Shown piece by piece: positions 49,501-60,120 of a stretch of 64,000 nucleotides of DNA. The notes under the pieces are model-generated. The model searched no databases. It was not told the DNA's origin and saw only the letters and a list, made by a program, of their open reading frames with translations. Source of the DNA: Alphaproteobacteria bacterium. GTDB taxonomy: Bacteria > Myxococcota_A > UBA796 > GCA-2862545. The translations under genes and the position numbers were made by a program. The number at the start of each line of letters is the position of its first letter. The first letter of the stretch is position 1. The DNA lies in NCBI GenBank assembly GCA_020632885.1, contig JACKEQ010000005.1:219552-283551 (forward strand). The letters are read 5' to 3'.

Positions 49501-50257
49501 CCGCGAAGATCCGCTCGCCGAGCGCCCGCTCGCGACCGTCGTCGGAGATCCGCAGCGACCACAGCGTCGACCGGGCCGTGTCGTCCTTGGCCCGCTCGTG
49601 CGCGAGCCGGACGGTGTCGCAGGCCCAGAGGGCCTCCCGCAGCGCAGCCCACGCGGTGTCCAGGTCCGGGAGCGGGCGGACGGGTGTTCGCACACCGTCC
49701 CGGCGGGGCCGGATCAGCCGCCGGAGCGCGGGCGTGAAGAACACCCCGTCCAGCAGCTCGCAGGCCGCCGGCTCCGGGACCTCCGGGAGGGTCGCGGTGC
49801 TCGCGGGAGGAGCGGCCCACCAGGCGGGCCCCTCGACCACCACGGGCTCGGGCTCCACCGGACGCCCCTTCTGGTCGCAGGGCTGGCCCTTCTTGTCCAG
49901 GAAGGTCCGCACGCCGCGGGTGTGGTCGTTCACCGCGGTCCACACGCGGCGACCGGCCGAGTACACCGCGAAGTACTCGGTGGTGGCGGCCGTGGACCGG
50001 TGGAACCGCTCGATCCCCACGATGCTCCCGTTGTCGAAGGTGCCCTCGCGGGAGATCTCTCCATTCGGGTGGAAGCGCTGGAAGGTGCCGTGGGGCCTGC
50101 CGTCGACGTGCTCGGTCCGGCAGCAGAGGGTGCCGTCCATGCGCCACCATCGGACGATTCCCTGAAAACGCCCCTGGGAGTCGCGCTCCCCGAGCTCCCA
50201 TTCGTTCCCGTTCACCCAGGCGCCCTCGGGCACCCCTGCCGGCCGCTCCTCCGCCAT
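46550..50257 (-). CDS. DUF4132 (MolR/YehI-type) protein with MORN-like N-terminus
   Basis: 1235 residues; ATG at 50257 with GGAGG five bases upstream. The first 110 residues have MORN-like strands (RFQGIVRWWRMDGTLCCRTE, RPHGTFQRFHPNGEISREGT). A very long helical region follows, then the DUF4132 domain at roughly 930-1090: LLADIRGLTVDALQDRLVPR, LDFGGRTFAVRFDEHLKPVL, KVLKSLPKPGKGDDPA, LERTMVTGREIAADVFLEHM. The C-terminus (WIATFVRPAGEGEVRLHLEP) is strand-rich. Related proteins often carry WGR domains; none is clear here. Role unknown. Its stop abuts the left repeat array. Confidence 0.85.
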   Translation of the reverse strand: MAEERPAGVPEGAWVNGNEWELGERDSQGRFQGIVRWWRMDGTLCCRTEHVDGRPHGTFQRFHPNGEISREGTFDNGSIVGIERFHRSTAATTEYFAVYSAGRRVWTAVNDHTRGVRTFLDKKGQPCDQKGRPVEPEPVVVEGPAWWAAPPASTATLPEVPEPAACELLDGVFFTPALRRLIRPRRDGVRTPVRPLPDLDTAWAALREALWACDTVRLAHERAKDDTARSTLWSLRISDDGRERALGERIFAVDARVGSEDEDVLLLERLLERYSGALVAGNLGDLTYARAADFLVASLGLPEACRRALLGIRDELPYQRMAYFERLRELLAIAEADVYTAAREAVEAGYEEAVGRARQKSYVGRTPAHIAWAASFLLPVGRSEDPLARRLHDIALKACVGRGFGNDELNAGGLASTDLAGLARFRAVNDRVRHEFFAGGVYLAGVLDQARGEAVEAIAAMKVSYPFEDSEVYNGCWLFLLAHFDDDRALPPMVGEHALGRRWGLEAVALARQVRGEAVDVWLAANAPDLVEAVRGAVPLTLGQSPEPVLDGTPSAYLPPPVVRAEVVPTRIAVPDGVDWREAADGYEAQAPTWDGVALGSLDTAGQDAWMAHRERWALPTAAGDLAHLPERFLDRLLALGVDPQGHHRWGLGAALVRWGTRVIPFLRALLDLDLSSYVPFALPFGSTVLFAPLALGFAGKAQRVPCRAWITRHPRHAWAGALDGLEGDRKLADASGQVLRYLAGIGHRDAILVDAAAIGVADTVRGLLDDDWLLAPKAKRPKLPGFADPASLPTPSRDGVALDADAVHALLERLAVSTPDAVHPAVVEARAILDPATRAAFAWALFEAWMAAGADPKQSWAMMAVGFLGGDAEIRQLAALARDWPGNKASARAQLALDALLVAGSETALVQIDLLAERSKYPAFKAAAADRIALLADIRGLTVDALQDRLVPRLGLDDDQRGGAVSLDFGGRTFAVRFDEHLKPVLYGEDGKVLKSLPKPGKGDDPALAKAAKARLTGLKKDAASVASVLLARLERTMVTGREIAADVFLEHMVGHLLVVHLARRLVWRVVGGPAFRVAEDGTLADVDDETLELPATCRVTVAHPLDLDDLSAWSTLFADYAVLQPFDQLGRATYTPGDGVLAGLIGTTLPYGAVRGLARGAWSPWHDSWIATFVRPAGEGEVRLHLEPGFPASGDDAEDQRIREVELVDVPRWEDVPSVTYSEVVRDLARAAG

Positions 50258-50291
50258 CCGAACCTCCGCCGGCGGAGGATACACGCGCCGC

Positions 50292-50909
50292 TCAGTGAGA
50301 GCTCTTCGCCTCACCCCAGAGCGCCCGCACCGTGGCGTCGCGGCGGCAGCCGGTGCGGTAACGCAGGTAGTGACCCGGGTTCTTCTTGTAGTAGTCCTGG
50401 TGGTAGTCCTCCGCGAGCCAGAACGGCGCGGCGTCGCGGACCGGCGTCACCACGGTCTTGCCGAGGGTCTCCTGGGCGAGCTTCTTCTCGGCCAGCGCGG
50501 TCTTCCGCTCCGCATCGTCCTTCACGAACACCGCGGTGGTGTACTGCTCGCCGCGATCGCAGAACTGCCCGTCGGTCTGGGTGGGGTCCACGTGGCGGAA
50601 GAAGTAGTGCACGAGCTCCTGGTACGAGACCTTCGACGGGTCGTAGACCACCCGCACCCCCTCGAGGTGGTGGGTCATGTGCGCACCCACCATCTCGTAG
50701 GTCGGACCCTCGATCTTCCCGCCGGTGTACCCCGACTCCGCCTCGATCACCCCCGGGAGCTTCTCGAAGTCGCTCTCCATGCACCAGAAGCAGCCGCCCG
50801 CGAAGATCGCCTCGGCCTGGCCGGCCTTCACGGGCGCCGCGAGCTGGGTGGACCCGCCGGCGTTGGCGCAGGCGCTGACGAACAGGGCAGACAGGAGCAG
50901 GGTACGCAT
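50292..50909 (-). CDS. msrA: Peptide-methionine (S)-S-oxide reductase, lipoprotein form
   Basis: 205 residues with GGAGAG before the ATG. The signal ends at FVSAC (Cys14), so this is a lipid-anchored periplasmic MsrA. Catalytic motif GGCFWCME gives Cys40; YTGGKIEGPTYEMVGAHMTH, HLEGVRVVYDP, VDPTQTDGQFCDRGEQYTTA are standard blocks; a Cys near the C-terminus (YRTGCRRDA) may resolve the disulfide. Repairs oxidised methionine in envelope proteins. Confidence 0.95.
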   Translation of the reverse strand: MRTLLLSALFVSACANAGGSTQLAAPVKAGQAEAIFAGGCFWCMESDFEKLPGVIEAESGYTGGKIEGPTYEMVGAHMTHHLEGVRVVYDPSKVSYQELVHYFFRHVDPTQTDGQFCDRGEQYTTAVFVKDDAERKTALAEKKLAQETLGKTVVTPVRDAAPFWLAEDYHQDYYKKNPGHYLRYRTGCRRDATVRALWGEAKSSH

Positions 50910-51027
50910 GGTCTCTCCGGGTGGCTTGTGTCCGTTCCTATGCCGCTCCGTGGACCCCGGTTACCGCCGCGAGGCGTCACACGACATCACACCTGGCGCT
51001 CCGGCCGCCGCACCCGCGTGAACGAGG

Positions 51028-51376
51028 GGGTGGAGGACCGACGCCCGAGCCCACGCCCTGCATGGAGGAGGACAGCTGGCCCGACGCGGATGGTGACGGC
51101 TGGGGAGACGCCACGGCCGCCGCGGTCCGGGGCTGCAGCCCGCCCGCGGGACACGTCGCGAACGCGGAGGACTGCGACGACGGGGCCGCCGCTGTAGGCC
51201 CCGACGCCCCCGAGGCGCGCAACGGGACCGACGACGACTGCGACGGGGACGTCGACGAGGGACTGCTCCTGCCGTTCCACCCCGATGCGGACGGCGACGG
51301 CTCTTCACGGGGAGCGCCCTGGACCTCCGGAACACCGACGTCTCCGGCAACACGGGCGTGGCGACGACTTTGATCA
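51028..51376 (+). pseudogene. Remnant of a MopE-motif surface protein gene
   Basis: One frame encodes DSWPDADGDGWGDATAAAVR, AEDCDD and ARNGTDDDCDGDVDEGL, the Cys/Asp motif seen in the protein at 30406-33873. No start or signal is present. At about 51300 the frame changes, and a second frame continues with GSALDLRNTDVSGNTG, like a beta-helix turn, before ending at the BtrH-like gene. Both ends are missing, so this is a fragment left by deletion. Confidence 0.6.
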
Positions 51377-51405
51377 CTCCGGCCGCCGAAGGCGCCCTGA
51401 CGGGG

Positions 51406-52677
51406 CTACAGAGCTTCGACCGCCTCCACGAGGCCCACCTCGGCCGCGTGGATCGCCCGCACGCGCTCGGCGAGGTCGTCGAGGATCGCCCGCCGCTCGG
51501 AGGCCTCCGGGGTGAACCGCTCGGCGAGGGCCGTGCGCTCGGCCCGGATGGAGCGCGCCTCCGCGGGCGCACCGGGGTCACCGGATCGGGTGACCTCGTC
51601 GAGGCGCTCGGTGAGCTCGAGGCCCTCCGCGAGGACCTCGCCTCCTGCCGCGATCACCGCGTCCACGAAGGCCTCGAAGCGCTCTCCGCTCGCGTCGGCC
51701 ACCGCAGCGACCTCGGGGTGCCCGGCGTCGCGCAGCACCTCGGCGAAAAGCGGACGGCCGCCCGCGGGTGCCGTCAGCTCCACCGTCGTGCACTCCCAGA
51801 GCCGCCAGAGCGCGCGGAACAGGTGGGGGCCCGTGGCGAAGACGCGCTCCCAGCCGGCCTTCGTGCGCGCGTCCGCCATGTCCTCCGCCGCGCGCTGGAG
51901 CCCGGCGAGCCCGAAGCTCCGGGCGAACTGCGGGTACGGCGCCTCGCGCTGGTTGCGGGCGTAGAAGAGAAGCGCGTCCCGGGTGGCGGCAGCGGGGTCC
52001 ACCGTGGCCTGGCCCCCGAAGGTCCACATCGCGTGCTTCGCCTTCTTCACGCCCGCCCGCGCCTCCCGCAGGGTGGCGTCGTCGAGGTGCCACAGACCGC
52101 CGTCCTGGATCACCCAGGCCTCACCGTCCCGCCCGACCACGTCGACGTTCCGGGCCCACTGCCCGCGCCAGACGGGGTCCATGCCGAGCCACGGCAGGCG
52201 CGCCTGGTCCACGGCGATGTGCGCCACCCGACCGGAATCGACGACCTCCGCGAGGGCCTTCGCCGCGCGGTCGGCGCTGCCGGTCTGCGCGAGCTCGTGG
52301 GGGATGCCGCCGTGCTCGAGGGCCCGCCCGACGACCACGCTCGCCACCGAGAACGAGCGCAGGGTCCAGGTGAGCATCGGGGGCACGCCCTTGTAGACGA
52401 ACACGAACCCCATGAAGCCGGGCCCCCCGGAGAGCCCGTACAGACGGGCCTCCGTGAAGGGTCGGCCCGTGGCGGGGTCGAGCACGCCGGAGGCCTGCAG
52501 CGCGCTCGCGAGGGGCCCGAGGTCGGTGAGCACCCGGGCGTCCCTCGGGTGGGACGTGGGGGCGGTGCCCGCGAGCGGGCTGGCGCGCAGGGGGGCGAGG
52601 CGGGCGGCGGCGTAGCGCTCGCCGGTCTCGGCCATGCGGGCGCGGATCTTCTTCTTGAACGTGGACTGACGGGTCAT
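51406..52677 (-). CDS. BtrH N-terminal/DUF4872-like protein
   Basis: 423 residues from the ATG at 52677 (GGAG upstream). It opens FKKKIRARMAETGERYAAAR, a short basic helix found at the start of many unrelated proteins. The core resembles the BtrH_N plus DUF4872 pair: RLYGLSGGPGFMGFVFVYKG, EHGGIPHELAQTGSADRAAK, VAHIAVDQARLPWLGM and VIQDGGLWHLDDATLREARA. BtrH transfers an acyl-peptide group in butirosin synthesis, so an acyltransferase role is possible. It follows the isoprenoid-synthase-like gene by 170 bases on the same strand. Confidence 0.7.
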   Translation of the reverse strand: MTRQSTFKKKIRARMAETGERYAAARLAPLRASPLAGTAPTSHPRDARVLTDLGPLASALQASGVLDPATGRPFTEARLYGLSGGPGFMGFVFVYKGVPPMLTWTLRSFSVASVVVGRALEHGGIPHELAQTGSADRAAKALAEVVDSGRVAHIAVDQARLPWLGMDPVWRGQWARNVDVVGRDGEAWVIQDGGLWHLDDATLREARAGVKKAKHAMWTFGGQATVDPAAATRDALLFYARNQREAPYPQFARSFGLAGLQRAAEDMADARTKAGWERVFATGPHLFRALWRLWECTTVELTAPAGGRPLFAEVLRDAGHPEVAAVADASGERFEAFVDAVIAAGGEVLAEGLELTERLDEVTRSGDPGAPAEARSIRAERTALAERFTPEASERRAILDDLAERVRAIHAAEVGLVEAVEAL

Positions 52678-52847
52678 CTGCGGCTCCGGGTCGGGGTCCC
52701 TCGGGTCCGCCTCCCCCGTGGACCCCGCCACGAGGGCGCAGGTCGACATCCCATCGGAGGAGTCGGGGCTCCCCTTCCCTCCGTGGAGGACACCCGAGGC
52801 GGGGGCGTCGCAGGAGGTGGGCGTCGGTGGCTCGCCGGCTCCCGGTA

Positions 52848-53603
52848 TCACGCCCCGCGAGGGACGGAGGGATCAGAATCGGCGACGATCTCGCGGGCCA
52901 TCGCCGCATACCGCCCCGCGAGCAACGAGAACACCCGCCGGGTACGCGGGCCGCCACCAGCCGGCGGCACCTCCAGCTCGGCGGCGGCCCGCGCAGCCTG
53001 CCCACGTCTCCACCGATCCAGCGCGGGGCCCGAGGGCGAGGACGCGTCGAGCCCCTCCGCCACGCAGACCTCCAGCGGCACGTTCACGAAGCCGAGACGC
53101 AGGTCCTCGTCCCAGTCCCGGAGCACGTGGACCCGGGTGGCTGCGATCGCCAGGGCGGCGAGCTCGGTGGGGACAGCGCCCCGCTCACCCATGCACGTCC
53201 ACAGCGCGCTCGCGTAGGCGGAACCGATGCGGGCCTGTTGCGCCACCAGCCGCGCACCCGGAACGGCGCTGCGCGGGCGGACCGCGTCGTCCTCGAGAGC
53301 AGCCCACATCAGGTCGAAGGCCACCTGGAGGGCTGGCCGACGTCGCAGGGCGGACCCCAGGGCCGACCGCACCACGCCGGGAGCCTGGCACCGTCGGGCC
53401 TCGACCTCCGCCACGAGCAGGGGAAGCGACCGCTCCGGGGACCGATCCGGGGTGTCCACCACGTCGTCCCACACGCGCAGATAGGCGTACAGCCCCGCGA
53501 AGGCGAGCCAGCCGCCCGGACCGGCGAGGCTGAGAAGGGCCGCCTGGGCGGGCGCGCGGCGCGCGAAGACGCCCACCGCCCACGCGTCGGCGAGGACGTC
53601 CAT
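52848..53603 (-). CDS. Squalene/phytoene synthase-like enzyme
   Basis: 251 residues. Two Asp-rich motifs are present, DDVVD (46-50) in LYAYLRVWDDVVDTPD and RDWDED (162-167) in HVLRDWDEDLRLGFVNVP, as in head-to-head prenyl synthases that join two isoprenyl diphosphates. It is slightly short for the family (usually 270-340). The ATG lies two bases after the stop of the DUF5685-like gene, so the two proteins are co-translated. Product unknown: squalene, a carotenoid precursor or another isoprenoid are possible. Confidence 0.78.
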   Translation of the reverse strand: MDVLADAWAVGVFARRAPAQAALLSLAGPGGWLAFAGLYAYLRVWDDVVDTPDRSPERSLPLLVAEVEARRCQAPGVVRSALGSALRRRPALQVAFDLMWAALEDDAVRPRSAVPGARLVAQQARIGSAYASALWTCMGERGAVPTELAALAIAATRVHVLRDWDEDLRLGFVNVPLEVCVAEGLDASSPSGPALDRWRRGQAARAAAELEVPPAGGGPRTRRVFSLLAGRYAAMAREIVADSDPSVPRGA

Positions 53604-53605
53604 CC

Positions 53606-54865
53606 TCAGCAGCCGCAGGAGACCGTCTCGCACCCCGCGCCGCACATCCTGCAGAAGCCGTTGCACAGCATGTCGCCACACATCTGCGTGCACGGATCGC
53701 CGCAGCAGCCGCAATCACCCTCGGCAGGGGCGGCTGCGCCCGTCGGACCGGCCTGAGCGACCGCATCGAGCACCGGGTCGTCCGGGAGGCACACCGGAGG
53801 CTCTTCGGGGAGATCCTGGGCCCAGGCGCTCCACGGTGCGACCCACAGCGCCAGGAGACGACCCGCGAGCTGCATCTTCCAGCGGAGGTCCGTCCACGCG
53901 CCCCGGGAGCGGGAGGCGAGTCGCTCCACCAGCACAGACCCCGAGCTCGCGAGCACCTGCGAGAACGGCCGCCTCCACGTCTGGAGGTCGCGCGTTCGCG
54001 CGTGGGCCCACCGCGCGGGCGAGAGGGCCTCCAGCGCATCGATCTGCGAGCGGAGGCCCCGGACGAAGGCCCCGTGCACGAGGTCTCCGGTGACGGGGTC
54101 GGGCAGGAGGAGGACCAGCGGCTCGAGCCGATCCACGGCTGCTCTCGCCTCCGCCACCGCGTACCCACGGGCGCCCCCGTCGTCGTCCCAGCACCCGGGA
54201 GGGGCCCGACGGAGCGCGTTGTACCGACCCGACCGGAGATCTGCAGGGAGATCGAGGGCGTTGTCGATCCAGAAGAGCGCCGTCCCCACGAGCTCACCGA
54301 TCTTCGTGCCGAGGTCCTGGGAGCCGGGGTCCGACCCGAGCGCTCCGAACGCCAGGCCGGCGATCGTGCGCGTCGGCTCGAGCGCGACGCCGAGCGGCGT
54401 GGTCCCGCCGGCCTCGATGGCTCGTTGCCGCGCCAGGGCCTCGCGGATCGCGCCTACCGGGAAACCCACGTCCTCGAGGCTGGCCCGAGCGCGCTCGTGG
54501 CTGCCGCGGAGCGCGCGGGATGCGAGCCACGGGAGCCACGCGCCCTCGTCCTCCACGTCGTCGATGAGCTTCTCCACGCCCATCCACACGGCGAACGCGG
54601 TCGCCACGCGCGTGCGCTGGCCGGGCTCGTGCACGGGCAGGCGGGACACGACGGGAGCGAGCACACAGCTGCGGAACGAGACCGGCGCCGACCCTCCGGC
54701 GAGCGCGTCGGCCAACGCGTGGAACACCACGACGTCCGGACCGGCGAACAGGCGGAGCGCGAGGCCATACCCCTCGCCGAGCGCATGACAGCTCGTGCAC
54801 TGGAGGCTCCGAAACCTGCTCCCCGACGCGCAGCCGAGGTCGCGGGGCACGAGAACTCCATCCAT
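53606..54865 (-). CDS. DUF5685-like protein with isoprenoid-synthase-like motifs and Cys-rich tail
   Basis: 419 residues from the ATG at 54865. CxxC near the start (LQCTSCHALGEGYGLALRL) is followed by a helical body with two acidic motifs, KLIDDVED (99-106) and DNALDLPADLRSGRYN (201-216), placed as in prenyl synthases. The last 37 residues hold eleven Cys (ending CETVSCGC), a likely metal or Fe-S site. DUF5685 proteins are known mainly from actinobacteria and lack an assigned function. A hydrophobic stretch near 340-355 (LLALWVAPWSAWA) may touch the membrane. Co-translated with the squalene/phytoene synthase-like gene. Confidence 0.68.
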   Translation of the reverse strand: MDGVLVPRDLGCASGSRFRSLQCTSCHALGEGYGLALRLFAGPDVVVFHALADALAGGSAPVSFRSCVLAPVVSRLPVHEPGQRTRVATAFAVWMGVEKLIDDVEDEGAWLPWLASRALRGSHERARASLEDVGFPVGAIREALARQRAIEAGGTTPLGVALEPTRTIAGLAFGALGSDPGSQDLGTKIGELVGTALFWIDNALDLPADLRSGRYNALRRAPPGCWDDDGGARGYAVAEARAAVDRLEPLVLLLPDPVTGDLVHGAFVRGLRSQIDALEALSPARWAHARTRDLQTWRRPFSQVLASSGSVLVERLASRSRGAWTDLRWKMQLAGRLLALWVAPWSAWAQDLPEEPPVCLPDDPVLDAVAQAGPTGAAAPAEGDCGCCGDPCTQMCGDMLCNGFCRMCGAGCETVSCGC

Positions 54866-54935
54866 ACCCACTTCCCTCCGACGGCCACGGACGACCCGGC
54901 CGTATCCAGCTCGACGTGCACATCCCAGCCGAGCC

Positions 54936-57596
<2,661 letters not shown>

Positions 57597-57614
57597 GGGT
57601 CCCCCGGGCCCATC

Positions 57615-58559
57615 CTACTGCTGGGGGGCACCGATGCAGCCCGCGGCGTCCGAGGAGAGCCAGGCCGCCAGCTCGGCGTCGTAGGCCGGGACGCCCGCCT
57701 CCACGATGCCGATGTCGCTCACCCCGTGGTGCACGCCCTCCGGGAACCACGTGCGGGTCGGCCCGCCCGCGGCCTCGGCCAGGGTGCGCACGTCCGTCCA
57801 CGGGAAGAACGTGTCCGCCGTGCCGCCCATGGCCAGCAGGGGCCCCGTGTAGCCCTCGATCTTCCGGATGTTCTCGTAGGCCCCCTCGGAGAGGAAGGTC
57901 TCCGGCAGGTTCACCGTGGAGTTGCTCCGGGCCACCAGACGCACGCTCGTGAACGGGGCCTCCAGCGCGAGCCCGCAGGGCGGGTCGGCCAGGGCGGCCT
58001 CCACGGCGGGGATCCCGCCCAGGGAGTAGCCGTAGATCACGACGCGGTCGGGGTCCGGGGCCAGCGTGCCTGCGAGGGCCCGGACCTGCCGGGCGTCCGC
58101 GAGGAACTGCTCGGGGGTGGGGACGGAGGCGGGCTCGGACTTCCCGTAGCCCCGGTAGTCCCAGACCAGCACGTTGAAGCCGAGCTCGTGGAGCACCCGC
58201 AGGCGCGGGCGGTAGTGCTCGATGCCCGCGTAGTTGCCGTGGTTGTAGAGGACCGTGGTGCTGGAGCGCTCGGGCCGCTCGCCGTGGCTCGGGATCCAGT
58301 AGGCGTCGAGGGTGGCGAGCCCGTCGTCGGTCTCGATGGGGATCCGCTCCACCACGGCGGGCGCGCGGATCGTCTGCCCCTCGCCGAGCTGCCCGGGGAA
58401 CCAGGGGTGCTCGGCGTCCCACGCGTACGGCTCGTCACACGCGGCACAGATGCTGTCCCAGTCCGAGCCGTCGCAGGTGGCCTCGGAGACGGTCGAGCAG
58501 TGCACGGGGTTGAACAGGAAGCTGTCGAGGGTCGCGCAGCCGACGAGGAACAGGATCAT
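57615..58559 (-). CDS. Alpha/beta hydrolase lipoprotein
   Basis: 314 residues. A very short signal MILFLVGC gives lipid-modified Cys8, and four further Cys follow before the domain. The hydrolase has the oxyanion-region LYNHGNYAG, nucleophile elbow GYSLGG (Ser179), Asp in GGTADTFFPW and His in PEGVHHGV, as in dienelactone-hydrolase/BAAT-like lipases. The start overlaps the stop of the upstream gene by four bases (ATGA). Outer-membrane or periplasmic esterase of unknown substrate. Confidence 0.87.
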   Translation of the reverse strand: MILFLVGCATLDSFLFNPVHCSTVSEATCDGSDWDSICAACDEPYAWDAEHPWFPGQLGEGQTIRAPAVVERIPIETDDGLATLDAYWIPSHGERPERSSTTVLYNHGNYAGIEHYRPRLRVLHELGFNVLVWDYRGYGKSEPASVPTPEQFLADARQVRALAGTLAPDPDRVVIYGYSLGGIPAVEAALADPPCGLALEAPFTSVRLVARSNSTVNLPETFLSEGAYENIRKIEGYTGPLLAMGGTADTFFPWTDVRTLAEAAGGPTRTWFPEGVHHGVSDIGIVEAGVPAYDAELAAWLSSDAAGCIGAPQQ

Positions 58560-59230
58560 CTCGCGCTCCCGAAGCCGTAGGCGAAGCCGAGCTGCACGCC
58601 GAACGCGCCGGGCTTGCCGGGGACGAAGTGGATCGAGGCGACGTCGGGCGCCCGGTTCACGGCGTACCAGGAGAGCTCGGCCTGGAGCCGGAGCCCGCCC
58701 GCCTCACCCGGGTCGAGGGACCCGCCGAAGGACGGTGTGAGCAGGAGCCCGGGTGCCGTGAGGTCGGTGGTCTGCGACAGGCCGAGCCAGAGCACGTCGC
58801 CGTGGGACGCCCAGCTCGCGAGCACGGCGAGCTCGTCCGCCGCCCAGACGGCCTTCGACGCCTCGGGGTCCTTCGCCGGCCCGAGGGCGTTGTTCGCGAA
58901 GAAGAGACGGTCGCGGATCGTGATGGCGGGCACGGCCCCGCGCTGCTCGGTCGCCATCCAGCCCACGTCGCCGTGCAGCGCCACCACGCCGAACGGCAGC
59001 CCCGTGAGGTTCAGGCCGTACCCGAGGTCGAGCGGGCGCCCGGAGACGCGGGTGAGACCGCTCCGCCCGGCCACCACGGCATTCGGGAGGGGGATCGGGG
59101 CCCCGAAGAGCTCCAGCATGGGCCCGCCGAGCACGAGACCCACCTCGTGCTGGCCGGGCTCCAGCGGCCGGGCCCCCGAGAGGGTGCCGCAGGCCACCAG
59201 CGACAACGGGAGCAGGCTCCGCCAGGCCAT
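58556..59230 (-). CDS. Outer-membrane-type lipoprotein
   Basis: 224 residues; GGAGGG five bases before the ATG. The signal MAWRSLLPLSLVAC gives lipobox SLVAC. The mature protein has alternating strands with aromatic girdle-like residues (HEVGLVLGGPMLELFGAPIP, DVLWLGLSQTTDL, SIHFVPGKPGAFGVQLGFAY), suggesting a small beta-barrel. It overlaps the hydrolase gene by four bases. Unknown family. Confidence 0.72.
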   Translation of the reverse strand: MAWRSLLPLSLVACGTLSGARPLEPGQHEVGLVLGGPMLELFGAPIPLPNAVVAGRSGLTRVSGRPLDLGYGLNLTGLPFGVVALHGDVGWMATEQRGAVPAITIRDRLFFANNALGPAKDPEASKAVWAADELAVLASWASHGDVLWLGLSQTTDLTAPGLLLTPSFGGSLDPGEAGGLRLQAELSWYAVNRAPDVASIHFVPGKPGAFGVQLGFAYGFGSAR

Positions 59231-59273
59231 CGACCCTCCGCGCACACAGGCCGTCCGTCGTACCATGCGAGCC

Positions 59274-60101
59274 ATGGACACCGCTACCCGCCTCCGCACG
59301 GGCTTTCCGCTGCCCGACCGCCAGGACGCCCCGTGGGGCACGCTCCTCTCTACACTCGGCACCCCGAGGGCCCGGCAGGTCGGGCTCCCCGGCGAGGTGG
59401 AGCTGCTGGGTCTGCAGCTCCGGAGCACCACCGTGGTGGGCGGCGGACGGGATGTGGTGCGGACGGTGACCTGGACGGTGGACGTCGTGCCGGACCGCGA
59501 CGCGCTCGAAGCAGACCTCGGGCCCGCGCGGGTGCAGGCGATCCCCAACCGAGGCCGTCCCCACGAGGTGGCCGGGGTGTGGACCTGGACGCTCGGGGAG
59601 GGCGTGGAGCTCGCGGTGTCGGTGTACGCCGCCCCCCGGGAGGGTGCCGGCGCGGGGGTCTACCTCTCGGCCTCCGAGGAGCGACTCGCGGGTCCGTGGC
59701 TCGGAGAGCTCGACGCGCCGGCCCCCTGGCGCACAACAGGCACGGTGGAGCCGCTGGGCGTGACGGGTCTCGAGCCCTGCGCGCTCGGGGACCCGGAGGT
59801 CGCGCTCCGACGACCCGGGCTGGTGCGCCCGGCTTCCTGGGCGCCCGAAGGGCTCTGGCGCTCGGCGGGCTGGTGGGGTCTCGCAGACGGACGGGTGACC
59901 TGCGCATTCCGGGTCGGCGCGGCCGTCCACCTCCAGCACCATCGGGCCCTGCCCGCGCGTGGGCCGGGAGGGGCGTCCCTCGACGTGGCGGGCACGGTCG
60001 TGCTGGTGTCGGCCGATCCGCACGGCCTGGACGGGCTCGTCGGCCGGCTGGCCCGCGAGCCGGGCGTCACGGTCGAGACCCACGAGACCCACGACTGCTG
60101 A
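59274..60101 (+). CDS. Hypothetical protein, 275 residues
   Basis: Divergent from the lipoprotein gene; ATG at 59274 or three codons earlier, neither with a clear ribosome site. A soluble, Trp-rich, strand-rich protein (RTVTWTVDVVPDRDALEADL, EVAGVWTWTLGEGVELAVSV, RVTCAFRVGAAVHLQHH) without signal peptide. No family recognised. The right repeat array begins 20 bases after its stop. Confidence 0.6.
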   Translation: MDTATRLRTGFPLPDRQDAPWGTLLSTLGTPRARQVGLPGEVELLGLQLRSTTVVGGGRDVVRTVTWTVDVVPDRDALEADLGPARVQAIPNRGRPHEVAGVWTWTLGEGVELAVSVYAAPREGAGAGVYLSASEERLAGPWLGELDAPAPWRTTGTVEPLGVTGLEPCALGDPEVALRRPGLVRPASWAPEGLWRSAGWWGLADGRVTCAFRVGAAVHLQHHRALPARGPGGASLDVAGTVVLVSADPHGLDGLVGRLAREPGVTVETHETHDC

Positions 60102-60120
60102 CCTGGTGGGCGCTCGTGCG

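Noticed and set aside
42332..53603. YceI protein as part of the isoprenoid-synthase system
   Set aside because: YceI proteins can bind isoprenoids, but the gene lies 10 kb away, outside the repeat-flanked block, and has its own ribosome site and neighbours.
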